Of a stretch of DNA of 64,000 bases, positions 20,749 to 31,510 are shown one piece after another. The notes below the pieces were generated by a model. It searched no databases. It saw only the letters and a list, made by a program, of their open reading frames with translations, and had not been told where the DNA came from. A program made the position numbers and the translations under genes. How positions within the stretch are numbered: position 1 is the stretch's first letter; each line of letters opens with the position of its first letter. The stretch comes from Zarea fungicola. Lineage: Eukaryota > Ascomycota > Sordariomycetes > Hypocreales > Cordycipitaceae. The stretch lies in assembly GCA_900169235.1 (NCBI GenBank), contig FWCC01000025.1, positions 62,001-126,000 of the forward strand, written 5' to 3'.

Positions 20749-22656
20749 ATGGCGTCTCGCAGCCCGCCGGCTGCATCAGAGACCGCAGTAGAGACTGCAG
20801 CGTCGCAGAGCTCCCACCCGAGTAATATTCCAGTCGCCAGTCAAGGTGCCAGGCCGCTGCGCTCTGAAATTAACAATGTTGCTCTTCCTATATGGCGGTT
20901 CTGGCTTTTGGCCGTCGGGTGCGCCGCCCCCCTGTCCTATGTGAGCCAACGTCCGGGCGCTGACTGTGTCTCTGCAGCATTTGTCTTGGCCTCTTTCTCT
21001 CTATGATTGATACCTCGGTGGTTTCAACTTGTCTATATACAATAGGGTATGAGTTTAAAGCAGCGCAGTCCGTCAACTGGGTGGCCCTCGCCTATTCCTT
21101 GGCGCAGCTGGGATGCGCCGCCTCGTTCGCGCAGCTCTCCGATGTCATTGGGAGACGAAATTGCTTCATTGCGGCAAACATGATTTTCTTTACATTCTCA
21201 TTGGCATGCGGCTTCTCGCAGAGCATTAATCAGCTCATTGCATTTCGCGCTCTGCAGGGAATTGGTGGTTCCGGTCGGTGCCCATTCTACCTCTGTTCAA
21301 GACAATCTTTCGCATTCTAATATGCTGTCAGTGTAGGCCTCTACTCATTACCCATGATCATACTACCTGAAATATGTCACCTACATCTCACACAGTACAT
21401 TAGCGCCTTGTTGCAATTGTCATCGCCGGTTCTTCCGTTCTGGGGCCTGTTCTGGGTGGCATCTTGACGCACGATGCAACATGGAGATGGGCGTTCTGGA
21501 TCAAGTGTGTATTAACTTGGTCTGACCATTGCGTTTCGCTTCGGCTAATAAAATCTCATAAAGTGGCCCGGTGTGTTTTGCGTCCACAATGACCTTTGCA
21601 TTTCTGTGGCCGCCGGCAAACTGCCTTCGCGGTAGCCCGCAGCGACTCTCGTGGAAGTCGTTTGATGCCATCGGCACATTCCTACTTATTTCGGCGGCGG
21701 TTCTCGTCGTGTTTGCCTTTCAAAATTCTGGCGAGTCTAGACATGGTGTTTGGGGCGGTGCAGTTTTTATTGCACCCCTGGCACTTGGCATATGTAGCTG
21801 GGTGGCACTCTTTGCGTGGGAGTATACGGTCGATCGGAGATTAAGACCAAGTATAACGCCCGCGTTTCCCATTGGTCTCTTTCGCAACAGAACCTACGCA
21901 TCGGGAGTGCTAAGTACCATGACAACTGGCTATCCGTTGCTGCTCATACTATTTTCGTCTACGACACGCACACAAGTGGTAGGTGGGAAAAGTGCGCTGA
22001 TGAGCGGCGTGATGCTATTGCCAATGCTGGGGACCATTGCCGTTGGTGGCGCTGTTGCCGGCAAGATCAACAGGTTCAAGTACAGCACATCTAAACTTAT
22101 TCTGGCCGGTACATGTCTGGTGCTTCTTGCATGCGGACTTTTGACTACGGTACGTGGATCAGAGGATGATGCAAAGGCTCTCGGATTCCTGGTGTTTGCC
22201 GGGCTTGGATTCGGTCTGTTGACCACTGCGGTGACGATTATGGCGACAGTGGAGTCCTCTCTTCAGGATCGAGGTATGTTTTACAAGAGCTGATCGTTGA
22301 ACTGTTGTGTCATTATACGTGCTGATGTATTCCTATAAGCTTCTGCCCAAGGGACTTTGGCGCAGCTGAGAGTTCTGGGGGGAAGTCTCGGCATTTCCGT
22401 GTCAACCGTCCTGCTACACCATGAGCTATCAAAGCGCGTAGCGAATATTGTGAGTCCACGAGAGTTGTCGGCGCTTGGTGGCAGCTTGACACACCTTTCG
22501 CCTGCCGAGCGAGATTTGGTTCGGGCGGCGTACTCGGAAGCTTTTCGCCAGGGCATGGTATCCGCGACTGTCGTGTCTGGCGTGGCTGTTTTGGTCGCGT
22601 TGGGTGGCTATCAGAGGGGACAAAGGAGTGTGACAAAGAAGACACAAGGGGCGTAA
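20749..22656 (+). pseudogene. MFS drug-efflux transporter (DHA2-type), apparent frameshift
   Basis: Five exons: 20749..20918, 20978..21273, 21337..21504, 21564..22273 and 22340..22656 (introns 59, 63, 59 and 66 nt). The protein is a 14-TM-type major facilitator: AVGICLGLFLSMIDTSVV (TM1 motif), ALAYSLAQLGCAASFAQLSD, GRRNCFIAANMIFF (loop motif A), RALQGIGGSG (motif B), SVLGPVLGGIL (motif C, antiporter signature) and WRWAFWINGP. Exon 3 reads GLYSLPMIILPEI..QYISA and then must shift by one nucleotide at about 21402-21412 to continue LVAIVIAGSSVLGPVLGG. No GT-AG intron of credible length repairs this, so a 1-nt deletion or an assembly error is likely. Expected role: export of the cluster product. 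It is divergent from the acyl ligase. Confidence 0.75.
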
Positions 22657-22733
22657 TTTTCGTTCTTGGCAGCCTTTTGGTGAGGCTCTGTTTCAAATTA
22701 AGCAGCGATGAGTGTGATGATGTAGATATTGAG

Positions 22734-22781
22734 CGACGGTATTCTGTATCTAGACCGACGGTACTCTGTATCTAGACCGAC
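22734..22781. repeat. 22-bp tandem duplication
   Basis: Two copies of a 22-bp unit beginning cgacggta and ending tctagac (one mismatch), then a 4-bp partial copy, about 80 bp after the MFS stop codon. Confidence 0.85.
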
Positions 22782-23335
22782 TTGGTACTAAGATGGGAAA
22801 AGTATAGGTATTTCTGGAGGAGAGCTGTCGATGAAATGCAAGTAAGAAAGACCATGGCATTATATTTTACCGAATTTTTATCATGGCTTTGTCTCTATTC
22901 GTCTGAATATCTCATACAAAGAATCATGGTCTGAGCACCATTTTCTCGTCTATGGGAAGGCAACGTCCTTTTGCAGCCGCGTTTTAGATTGACAAGTAAT
23001 TTTTTTTAAAAAGAAAAATGGAGAAATGTTCGAGGAGATTAGAGAGCGATGCTTGATGGAAGCTTCAACATCGACATAAGGTGCCCGTTTGCATGTTGAT
23101 GACTTGGTCGTTAAGTTTGTGTAGGTACTCTGGTACTTGGTTTTTATCGAGCTCCAGTGGCAACGGCCGCTAAACGGCCGCTAAGGCTTTGTGCAACGGC
23201 GGAGGCCACTGCTACTACAGTGCAGCTTGAGTTTCTAATACTGGGTACTTGTGGCTCAACGCCATAGCATGTGGTGCGCCACACTAGCCACTCCTGGGAC
23301 AACATAGCGTTTATTTTTTTCCTTTGCAAGAAATG

Positions 23336-23425
23336 GCCTTTTTATTTGTTTTATTTTTTTTATTTACTTTATTTGCTATACTTACTCTACCTGATTTATT
23401 TACTTTATTTACTTTATTTACTTTG
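23336..23425. repeat. T-rich low-complexity repeat (TTTATTTAC-like)
   Basis: A run of tttac/tttat units over about 90 bp. It explains the Leu/Tyr-rich spurious ORFs here. Confidence 0.8.
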
Positions 23426-23586
23426 TGTCTTATACATTCATGTTTCCTCTTTGCCAATTTTGAACCCTGTCAAGTCCCCCCTCAGTTTCCCGATTTGATT
23501 GGCTGAAATCTACTTTTATGGGGCATCCAGCACGTGACACTTCTGCCGTCTTGTCCAACGCAGGTTTGACGCCCGTGTGCCACCCA

Positions 23587-23617
23587 AGTCACCAGTCACC
23601 AGTCATCAGTCACCAGT
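23587..23617. repeat. Heptamer repeat (AGTCACC)4
   Basis: Four tandem 7-bp units (AGTCACC, AGTCACC, AGTCATC, AGTCACC) followed by AGT, in the region upstream of CCR4. Confidence 0.8.
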
Positions 23618-24434
23618 GCCGCCTCGCAAAGCACCGACCGACACGACCCAAATCATTAGCACACCTCGATATTCTTTATCATTCTTCCACGCCCAATCCG
23701 CTGCTTGTCCAGCGACCAATGAGAATCTCCGCGTCTATTCGCTAGCTGTATGTGCGCCTCGCAATGGCCAGCCCAACCCGCTTCTGCCATGCCGCCCTCC
23801 ACTTCTGTCTCCATGCCATGCCTCCCTCGTTGAAAGTCTTCTCCAGCATCTTCTTCCTCCCACTAACCGGCCCTTGCCTTGACCAGATCACCCCCGGCCC
23901 CAAAACTCCAGCGCCCTGCAGCCCGCAGCTATGCACATCTAGATTCTCGCGTTTTTTCACTCTCTTTCCTTGACGACAGACATAGTTTTCTCCGCGTCAA
24001 AGCGACCGCGCGCTGCTCCACCCAAGCTTCCCCAACGACCTTGAAAGCTTTACCGCTCCGCCTCTCCTTGCAGCTAGGGCTTCTGCCGTGGTTCCAAACG
24101 CATCGCCCGCTGCCTGCTCCTGGACCTGTGTATGCCCAGCCAGCCTCCTTCTCCTCGTACCAAGTCCATGCGCGAATGCGAGCTTCATCCTCCGACCCTC
24201 CTTATCAGCCGCCAAGCATCACATATCGCCTGGCATCGATCTCGTAAACGTCACACAACGCGTTTCCAGCGACAAATGGTTACCGACATTAAATTTAACA
24301 CGTTCGCATCACTAGACCCGTCACCAGTGTCCCAATAGTCTGTTGTGCATTCTCCTTTGCCAACAGAGCTTACCGTGGGGCCAATTTATTTTTCATCAGC
24401 CAATCGATTCCAGACCTAGCAGCTTGCTATCGGC

Positions 24435-26587
24435 ATGTACTCGCAGAATCACCAGCAGGGCCATGCTGCCCGGCTGAATGGTGCTGGGAGAGGAATGCCC
24501 GGCATGCTCTACAACTACCAGCAGCATGCACAGCATCACCCCGCCCAGGCCCAGCACCACCAAGGCTTGCAGCATGATCACGGACTGCCCACCTCCAATG
24601 GCCTCGGACACCACTCTCCTTTTCCTTCCGGCGTGCTGTCTGCTTCTGCCCAATTCAACTCCACCCTGCAGAATGGACACACTTCACAGTCTCGAGGCGG
24701 GCCCGTGCCCCAAAACGAAATGTGGCAGGAGCAGCTGCGATCACACAAGGAGTGTGAGCGCGCTCACTCTGCCATGACGGACCAGCAACAACCCCACTAC
24801 TACGCACGACTAAAAGCATCCGAGAACAAGGGTATTGGTGGCCCGCCGCCATCCAGTGGCAGGGCTCAACCAGACGGCGAGAACGAGCTTGCCGAGAGGC
24901 GCAGACCCTGGGATGTGAGCGACGAAATAACCCGTCAAGATTGGCACAACATGGATATGAGTGGCCAAGGACTGCGAAACCTTGCACCTGCCCTCTTCAA
25001 GTACCAATTCCTAAATGAGCTATACATTGCCTCCAACAAGCTCTCCAAGCTGCCCAAGCAGATTGGCGATCTGAGGCAGTTGAGGCACTTGGATGTGTCC
25101 TACAACCAGCTCACCGAAGTTCCCGCCGAGCTAGGAATGTGTACCTTTCTAAAGCAGCTCCTACTTTTCAACAACAATATTCAAGAGCTACCGTTTGAGC
25201 TTGGCTCCTTGCACGCGCTTGAAGTCTTGGGCATTGAAGGGAATCCTTTAGAGCCTGGTCTAAAGCAAGAGATTATGGAAAAGGGCACAAAGAGTATAAT
25301 CAATGCCTTTAGGGAGAATGCGCCAGGTTCGTTTGTGGAATCACGATGCCGCCGTCCGTTACTAACCCCTCCGCAGTTCCCCCCGAGCCCGAACCCCGCA
25401 AAGCAGTCGTTCTGCAGGAGGATGTTTCGCCAAGTCTCGAGCGAATTAGAGTCTTCTCGTGGAATATTCTGTGCGATAAATATGCCACTCCGCAAGTGTA
25501 CGGCTATACACCGAGCAGAGCGCTGAAGTGGGATTATCGACTCGACTGTATTCTCAAGGAGCTGCGCTTCCGCAACGCCGACTTCCTGACGCTCCAAGAA
25601 GTATCCACAGAAGCCTACCGAGACGAACTGAGCCCCGAACTTGCCAAACACGACTACCGAGGCGTACAGTGGCCCAAATCGCGAGCCAAAACCATGTCGG
25701 AGAAGGATGCGTTGGTGGTTGACGGCTGCGCAGTATTCTGGAAGCAAAGCAAATACCAACTACTCGACAAACAAGTGATAGAATTCGCCACGATTGCCAT
25801 TAATCGCCCCGATATGAAGAAGGAGCACGATGTCTTCAACCGAGTCATGCCCAAGGACAACATTGCAGTCATGTGCTTCTTTGAATCTCGTTCCACTGGA
25901 GCTCGCTTCATCCTTGTCAACGTCCACCTTACATGGGAGATGGCCATGGCTGATGTCAAGCTTATTCAGACGGGCATCCTTTTGGACCAAATCACTAAAT
26001 GTGCGGAGAAGTACTCGAGGTGGCCAGCATCCACCGAGAAGAAGATGATTGTTCCGCCCGCCGAGGAGGGTAACGGCAGTCCTCCGCCTCAACCGGAATT
26101 CGTGCCCAGCCAAGAATATCGCAGCATTACCGAAATCCCACTAATTCTCTGTGGTGACTTCAATTCGACCCAGAACTCGGCAGTCTTTGAGCTTCTCTCC
26201 AAGGGTCGTGTCGCGCCGGATCACCCTGAGCTGGGCAATCATCAATATGGTACCTTTACGCGCGATGGAATCGAGCACCCGTTCAGTCTGCGCGACGCCT
26301 ATGCACCAACAAGAGGCACAGTGGACGAAATGCCATGGACAAACTACACGCCCGGGTTCTCCGATGTCATTGACTACATTTGGTACTCGACCAACACTCT
26401 GGAGGCTGTCGAAGTGCTTGGGCCGACGGACAGTGCCGATCTTAAACGGATCCCGGCATTCCCCAACTGGTGGTTCCCGGCCGATCACATTCAGATCATG
26501 GCTGACTTTGTAGTCAAGGCACGAAAGGACAAGAAGCAAAGTAGCCAAGAGCGGGAACACAATGTGGGCAGCTCACGGCGTGGTTAG
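24435..26587 (+). CDS. CCR4: CCR4-NOT deadenylase catalytic subunit Ccr4
   Basis: Two exons, 24435..25326 and 25377..26587, with a 50-nt intron (actaac branch), encode 700 residues. The N-terminal ~150 residues are Gln/His/Pro-rich. A leucine-rich repeat block follows (LNELYIASNKLSKLPKQIGD, LRHLDVSYNQLTEVPAELG, ELPFELGSLHALEVLGIEGN), then the endonuclease/exonuclease/phosphatase-fold nuclease with VFSWNILCDKYAT, LTLQEV, LVNVHLTW, ILCGDFNSTQNSAVFELLSK, SDVIDYIWYS and PADHIQIM. These contain the metal-binding Glu and the Asp/His catalytic residues of Ccr4. The enzyme shortens poly(A) tails as part of the CCR4-NOT complex. LRR plus EEP order and length match fungal Ccr4. The intron falls between the LRR region and the nuclease, joining ENAP to VPPEPEP in phase 1. 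Confidence 0.95.
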
Positions 26588-27321
26588 ACATGAACTGCCA
26601 CGGGGTGTTTTGCAACAAGTCACAAGAGTAGCATTACACTTTGATAGTATGCATCACCACAAGATACGGAAAGGGTAGGGGTCTTTTTTTTTATCTTGAT
26701 GAAATCCAATTTATGTAGATGAGTATGGTCTGTTTTTTGGGTTCTCTCTGAACTGGAGTTTTTTTACCGGACGGACGCGGAAACGGGTGGAAACTGGGAA
26801 GGGAAAGGGAAGGGAAAGAAGTCGAGGGAACTTTTTTTTATTTAGGTACTGCCAAAGAAGGGAAGGGTTTTCTTCTGGTGTGGATGATTTTTTTTCTCTT
26901 TTTCGTGTCACGGAGAAACGGAGGGGAGGGAAATAAAAGGAAAGGAGGGCAGACATAAGTGGTGTGTACGTGCCCTTCTCGTTTCTTGTTCTTGTAAGAA
27001 TTGTAGGAGTTGAGGGCGATTTATCTTGTTCTTTATCCTCTGCTTTTTGTTGCGTTGATTTTGGTTTTGCTATTCTGCGCAGCATTGTTGTTTGAATTTC
27101 ACTTTTTTTCAAAGCTTTTCTTTTATGTCTTTATCTTTGCCAGGGTTTTGTTGCAGCGAAGTTGGTGGGCTCGTGGGAGAAGGAGCCGAAAGTTGGACAG
27201 CAGCGTGAATACAAAGTCACTGAAACTTTTACTACGATTTGCCAATCTCCGAGGTGACATGTTTTTTTTTTCTTTTCCAAACTTGGTAGAATTCTTACTG
27301 TATGGCTATGGACGAGTGTAG
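26588..27321. other. Convergent intergenic region
   Basis: The 3' ends of CCR4 (+) and the M24 peptidase gene (-) face each other. T-rich and purine-rich runs dominate and no gene is supported. Confidence 0.5.
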
Positions 27322-28851
27322 TTAGAGTTCTTGTGGCAATTCATCGTCGACGTTGGAGGCAAGACCAGATGTCTGGATGAGATGGAAGCGCTCCTGGCGA
27401 CCATATACCCACTCAAAGCCGGTTTCCGGATCCCAATAGACGTCCTCCTCGAGCGGGAAGCTAAAAGTGGCGTTGAACTCGGGCACAAAGTGGTCCGCAC
27501 GGAGCTCGACGCTGTACCAAGTCTTGGGCAGGAGTGGCAAGTCGCCCAGGATAGGAACTTGATCCTGGAGATTCGTCATACCAATAACTGTGCCGGCAGA
27601 GTGGCCCCAGTCACCAATGGCATGGCAGTAAATCTTGCCCTCGAGGCCTTCGTCCTTCATCTCGCGGCGAATCGCCGTCAAGATGGTATTGCCCGTGTGG
27701 CCCGGCCGCATATGCTTGCGGGTCATGTCCTGCAGGCGGTTCCCTTTGCGCAGGCCATCCCGGAACCCCTGGGGCACGTCCTCGTGCGAGGTCTGGCCGG
27801 GGTACAGCACGTATGCGAGGTGCTGCGTGTCTGTATTCATGCCCAGCGCCGTCACGCCAAAGTCTACATGTAGCAAGTCACCATACTGAATAGTCTGCTG
27901 CTGCTGCTCGTCATCGCTCTTCTTCGCGTCCTCCGCCGCATCATCATCGTCATCAGGAGTGGCAGCGCCCCAGGGCGTATCAGGCTTGATAATCGTCACG
28001 CTGGGCTGAAACCAGGTGGTGTAGTTGAGGCTCTGAATCTGCTCGCGCATCCACCACTCCACGTCCGCGGTCGTCGTGGTCCCCGGCGTGATGACGCGCT
28101 CGCTGAACCCTTCGGCGATGATGGCCCACGCCGTCTCCTGCATGCGTCGGTACCAGGGGAGGCGGGCGTCAATCTGCGTGCCAATGTACTCGACGGCGAG
28201 CATGGGCGCGGCGTCGAGGACGAACTTGTCGGTCCACACGTCGCCGAGGCCGCGGCGGGCGGCGGCGAGCTCGCCGGCGTGCAGGCCGGACGCAAAGGCG
28301 ATTTCCGGGTGCGCATTGACGGCGATGCGGGACGGGTTGTGGCGCGCAAAGAGGCCGCGGATGTCGTCCCAGACCTGCGGCGTGTTGTCGATGAAGGTGT
28401 ACGACGTGGGCAGGGCCGCGTCGGCGTCGTCGGCGGACGGGGCGAAGAAGAGGAGGGTGGTGCGGCGGCGGGCGGAGAAGGCGCGGGTGAGGGACCAGAA
28501 GACTGTTTCCTCGGCGTATTCGCGCTGGCTAATCTGTGATGGATGATTTGTGTGGTTAGTGGATGAGTGAGTGAGTGAGTGAGTTAAGAGGTGCAAGACA
28601 TGAGACACACTCGGCCCGCCAGTGAAGAGAAGCCAACTGGGAAGGATTTCAATTACAAAACGTACCAGCCAGGCATCAACGCCATGTTTTTTAAGAAGTC
28701 CAGGGATCGCCTCTCTGCGCTCTGCGAACCATTTGTCCTGGAGAGCGGCCTGCTCGCGCAGTGAGGGGAGGAGCTGGCAGCTCGGTGTCTTGGCACCGGC
28801 GCAGAGAGGCGCAACAGCAGCCCAGGCCGTCGCGATGAGTGTGAGCTTCAT
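27322..28851 (-). CDS. Secreted M24-family metallopeptidase (Xaa-Pro aminopeptidase-like)
   Basis: Exons 28851..28666 and 28533..27322 flank a 132-nt intron (GTACGT donor, cactaac branch). The intron length is a multiple of three and contains no stop, so the unspliced frame stays open. Removing it joins HGVDAWL to ISQREYAEE and gives 465 residues. A signal peptide is likely ([20 protein letters not shown]). The creatinase/pita-bread fold residues are visible: [20 protein letters not shown] (two metal-binding Asp), [12 protein letters not shown] (His), WYSVELRAD (Glu) and PLEEDVYW (Glu). An acidic Asp/Gln insert ([20 protein letters not shown]) is unusual for the fold and probably a surface loop. 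Expected activity is removal of N-terminal residues before proline, outside the cell or in the secretory pathway; specificity is not shown. Confidence 0.85.
   Translation of the reverse strand: MKLTLIATAWAAVAPLCAGAKTPSCQLLPSLREQAALQDKWFAERREAIPGLLKKHGVDAWLVRFVIEILPSWLLFTGGPSVSHVLHLLTHSLTHSSTNHTNHPSQISQREYAEETVFWSLTRAFSARRRTTLLFFAPSADDADAALPTSYTFIDNTPQVWDDIRGLFARHNPSRIAVNAHPEIAFASGLHAGELAAARRGLGDVWTDKFVLDAAPMLAVEYIGTQIDARLPWYRRMQETAWAIIAEGFSERVITPGTTTTADVEWWMREQIQSLNYTTWFQPSVTIIKPDTPWGAATPDDDDDAAEDAKKSDDEQQQQTIQYGDLLHVDFGVTALGMNTDTQHLAYVLYPGQTSHEDVPQGFRDGLRKGNRLQDMTRKHMRPGHTGNTILTAIRREMKDEGLEGKIYCHAIGDWGHSAGTVIGMTNLQDQVPILGDLPLLPKTWYSVELRADHFVPEFNATFSFPLEEDVYWDPETGFEWVYGRQERFHLIQTSGLASNVDDELPQEL
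28564..28583. repeat. (TGAG)5 microsatellite in M24 intron
   Basis: Five perfect TGAG units inside the intron of the M24 peptidase gene. Confidence 0.85.
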
Positions 28852-29239
28852 GACTCTATGCTTTGTCGCACTTGACTTGTCCCAAAATCAATTCGAAAAG
28901 CAGCAATGATGGTACTAAATGGCCACTTCTCAATTGGATGGAAGTGTACGAGCAAGCACAGTAGGATCCGGGAAGCCGTGCCGTAACTTGGGGGGGCGCA
29001 CTTTTGAAACGCCGGCTCGGCAGCTCCACCCACGCCGATGATGCCATCCGGCCGGCTACCAGCTTATACATCCATCACAAACTAATTTTGGAGTCTATTC
29101 ATTCATGTATACAACGCTATGTACTTGTAAATGGGGGGTAGTAATATATACAGTATACGGCTTCTTTTATCCAAGCCTCATCTATAAATACAGAGCTCAT
29201 CCACGTGCCACCATGTAAATGTCGCCCTTGCCTTTAGCT
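28852..29239. other. Intergenic
   Basis: Promoter of the M24 gene and 3' flank of the carrier gene, both on the minus strand. No further gene is seen. Confidence 0.5.
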
Positions 29240-30754
29240 CTAATTCAGCAGGATGTCGTACCCGTCCTTTGTGATTCGCACCTCGTCGGCGCCGAACCCA
29301 TACTTTCTTCTAATTAGCTCAAATATAATCAAGCCCGCGCTTGTGCTGGGCACCTGCCGAATCGCATTCCACCAGAACCCGCGGTACAGCCACCGGCTCA
29401 GCGAGACGCCGTCCGCCGCTGCTTCGGCCGCACAGCCCGCCAGAGTCTCCTGGTAGGCGTGGTAGTAGGCGCGCATCATGCGGAACCGCGGCACCCTCCG
29501 CTGCTTCTCCGGGGATTGCGAGGCAGAGGCGGCGGCGGCGGCGGCGGCCTCGCGGTACCGCGTCGCCTTGGCGTCGAGATCCTCCAGGTGGTCCCAGTGC
29601 TTGACCTGAAAATGCGTGAGCGGGTGCAGAAGCACCTGCTGCATGAACGAAGCGCTGATGCCCGCGGCGAGGAGGAACATGGGCTCAATGGCATAGTGCG
29701 GCCGTATGATGCTAATGTCGCTCCTCTCTCCATCGTCATTGTCGTAGCTGCTGCTGCTGGCAGATGTCGTCGTAGCAGCAGCAGCAGTAGTAGTAGTAGT
29801 AGGTCGCTTGGAGGCGAGCAGGTCGACAATGTCCTGGCCCAGGCCGCCGTAGTACCACGTCACGAAGCGGTAGTAGCCCTGGGCCTTGACGTACTCAAAC
29901 GCGCTGAAGAAGACGGCGGACCCGAGGCTGTCCTTGGTCAGGGACAGCGTCCAGCCGGCAAAGATGCCCCGCAGGCCAATCTCGCGCAGCTTCTCGGCGC
30001 CGAACCTCCACATGCTGCGCGGCTTGCCGCTGCCGTCCGGGCGCAGCAGGTCGTTGTGGTCGTACCGGGCCTGCAGCGCGTCCAGCGGCGCGGCCACCAC
30101 GCTCTGCAGGCTCCCCGCGAGGAACCCCGCTGTAAAAGTGCTCCCCGGGGACGGCGGCGGGTAGACGCGCTTCGTGGCCCGGCCGCTGCCCTCGTGCAGC
30201 TGGCCCAGGATGTGCAGGTAGCTCGTGTACAGCACGGCGCCGACGCCCACGTTGGCAATCAGCGGCGGGAGGACCTGCTGCGGTATGATGGCCCACCCTT
30301 CCTGCTTGACCGCCGAGGTGAGCACGCCGGGCGTCGTGCTCCGCGCCCACAGCCACGACTGGTGCAGGAAGGCGTGCATCCGTGACCGGGGGCCGGCGCC
30401 GCTCTCCGCCGCCGCTGCAGCAGCGGCGGCCGCGGCTCGTCGCAGGGCCTCGGTGTGGGCGTTGTGAATGGTCCGCGCGTAGGCGAGGTAGTCGACGCGG
30501 GTGCGGAAAAAGGCCTTGGCGGGCGCGCGAAAGTAAAAGGCCACGAGCTGGGCGCTGAGGGCCCTGACGCCGGCCGCCGAGGCAGCGGTCGCGGCGTTGC
30601 TGCGCGGCGCGCGGTTGGGGAATTCGTCGCTCTCGGGCGGGATGACGGGCAGGACGCCGCCGCGTGCGTCGCCGGGGAAGAGGATTGGGTTGAAGTCGGT
30701 TCCGGGAGGAGATATCGACGACGAGTGCCCGTCGTTGCTGCGCCCGGGTATCAT
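29240..30754 (-). CDS. Mitochondrial carrier-domain protein
   Basis: A single-exon ORF of 504 residues. Solute-carrier-type repeats are visible in SPGSTFTAGFLAGSLQSVVA followed by PLDALQARY (the P-x-D signature end of a carrier repeat), REIGLRGIFAGWTLSLTKDS, AVFFSAFEYVK, ISASFMQQVLLHPLTHFQVK and LYRGFWWNAIRQVPSTSAGL. It is longer than classical carriers (about 300 residues) because of an N-terminal extension and low-complexity inserts: a poly-Ala run near 107-115, a Thr/Ala/Ser run near 315-335 and a second poly-Ala run near 405-412. It would sit in the mitochondrial (or another organelle) inner membrane; the substrate is unknown. Proteins of this shape are conserved but uncharacterised in moulds. 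The GC-rich alanine runs create long shadow ORFs on the other strand. Confidence 0.8.
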   Translation of the reverse strand: MIPGRSNDGHSSSISPPGTDFNPILFPGDARGGVLPVIPPESDEFPNRAPRSNAATAASAAGVRALSAQLVAFYFRAPAKAFFRTRVDYLAYARTIHNAHTEALRRAAAAAAAAAAESGAGPRSRMHAFLHQSWLWARSTTPGVLTSAVKQEGWAIIPQQVLPPLIANVGVGAVLYTSYLHILGQLHEGSGRATKRVYPPPSPGSTFTAGFLAGSLQSVVAAPLDALQARYDHNDLLRPDGSGKPRSMWRFGAEKLREIGLRGIFAGWTLSLTKDSLGSAVFFSAFEYVKAQGYYRFVTWYYGGLGQDIVDLLASKRPTTTTTAAAATTTSASSSSYDNDDGERSDISIIRPHYAIEPMFLLAAGISASFMQQVLLHPLTHFQVKHWDHLEDLDAKATRYREAAAAAAASASQSPEKQRRVPRFRMMRAYYHAYQETLAGCAAEAAADGVSLSRWLYRGFWWNAIRQVPSTSAGLIIFELIRRKYGFGADEVRITKDGYDILLN

Positions 30755-31510
30755 GGCGCCGGCAGCAGTCCCATCATGCGAGGTACCGGGAAGTGTGGGA
30801 GAAGGGATCGTTGTCTGCTGTCGGGAGACCAGTGGTTCGAGCTTGGTGAGAGGAGTGTGTCGGGGTTATGTGTTATGTCGAGTGGGCGAGCTCTCCTCCT
30901 CTTGAGCGTGATCGGTTTACTGCGGTCAGATGAGCCGCTGGCAGCTTGCGGGCTTGGCATGGGCCTGGGTCACGTGAAGCGGGAGACTACAGGTACATTC
31001 TTACGTGGTGAAGTAGAGAATAATTTCCTAATGGAATCTTTAAAGAAGTTTACTGAGTATCATGTTTGACTTCTGAGTTGTGCACAGTTCAATGCTGTTG
31101 TGTGGCCAATAAAATGGTCTCAACCTTGTTGCTGAGGTGGTGTACTGCCAACGTCCCAACACTAGATCTGATCTGTCAAATCTGCGCCAGACAATCGCCA
31201 CTATTTCTACCAAGCCGGGCCTCCATTCAGCTTTCAAGGACCGTGTGAATGAAAAATACTCCAAATCGGGGTGGCGATACAGGAACTCATCTTGATTATT
31301 GTGTCCTTTGCCTTTTTTTAAGCGGTAGCTGTTGCAGTGCGGCAAATGAACAAGCACACGAAAGTACAGCAGTCACATTTCATTGAATCATATTGATTGA
31401 ATCACCGATTTTTATTTATTTACACATCTCATCTCTATAGGTATTTCATGGTATCGCTAAATCAGCACTATGCCTCGCCATCATTAATTTTTCCTTCGTC
31501 GTCCAGCCGG
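30755..31510. other. Intergenic
   Basis: Promoter of the carrier gene and 3' flank of the fatty acid hydroxylase gene. No gene is supported. Confidence 0.5.

Larger units (their letters stand above)
22657..24434. other. Intergenic region and CCR4 5' leader
   Basis: The left part holds a 22-bp tandem duplication and low-complexity T-rich DNA; the right part is probably the long leader and promoter of the CCR4 gene. ORFs here read through simple repeats or CT-rich sequence and are not credible genes. Confidence 0.5.

Noticed and set aside
23271..23506. Leu/Tyr/Phe-rich ORFs that look like membrane segments
   Set aside because: Pure product of the TTTATTTAC-type simple repeat.
29459..30385. 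308-codon plus-strand ORF
   Set aside because: Shadow of the GC-rich, alanine-rich mitochondrial carrier gene on the other strand.
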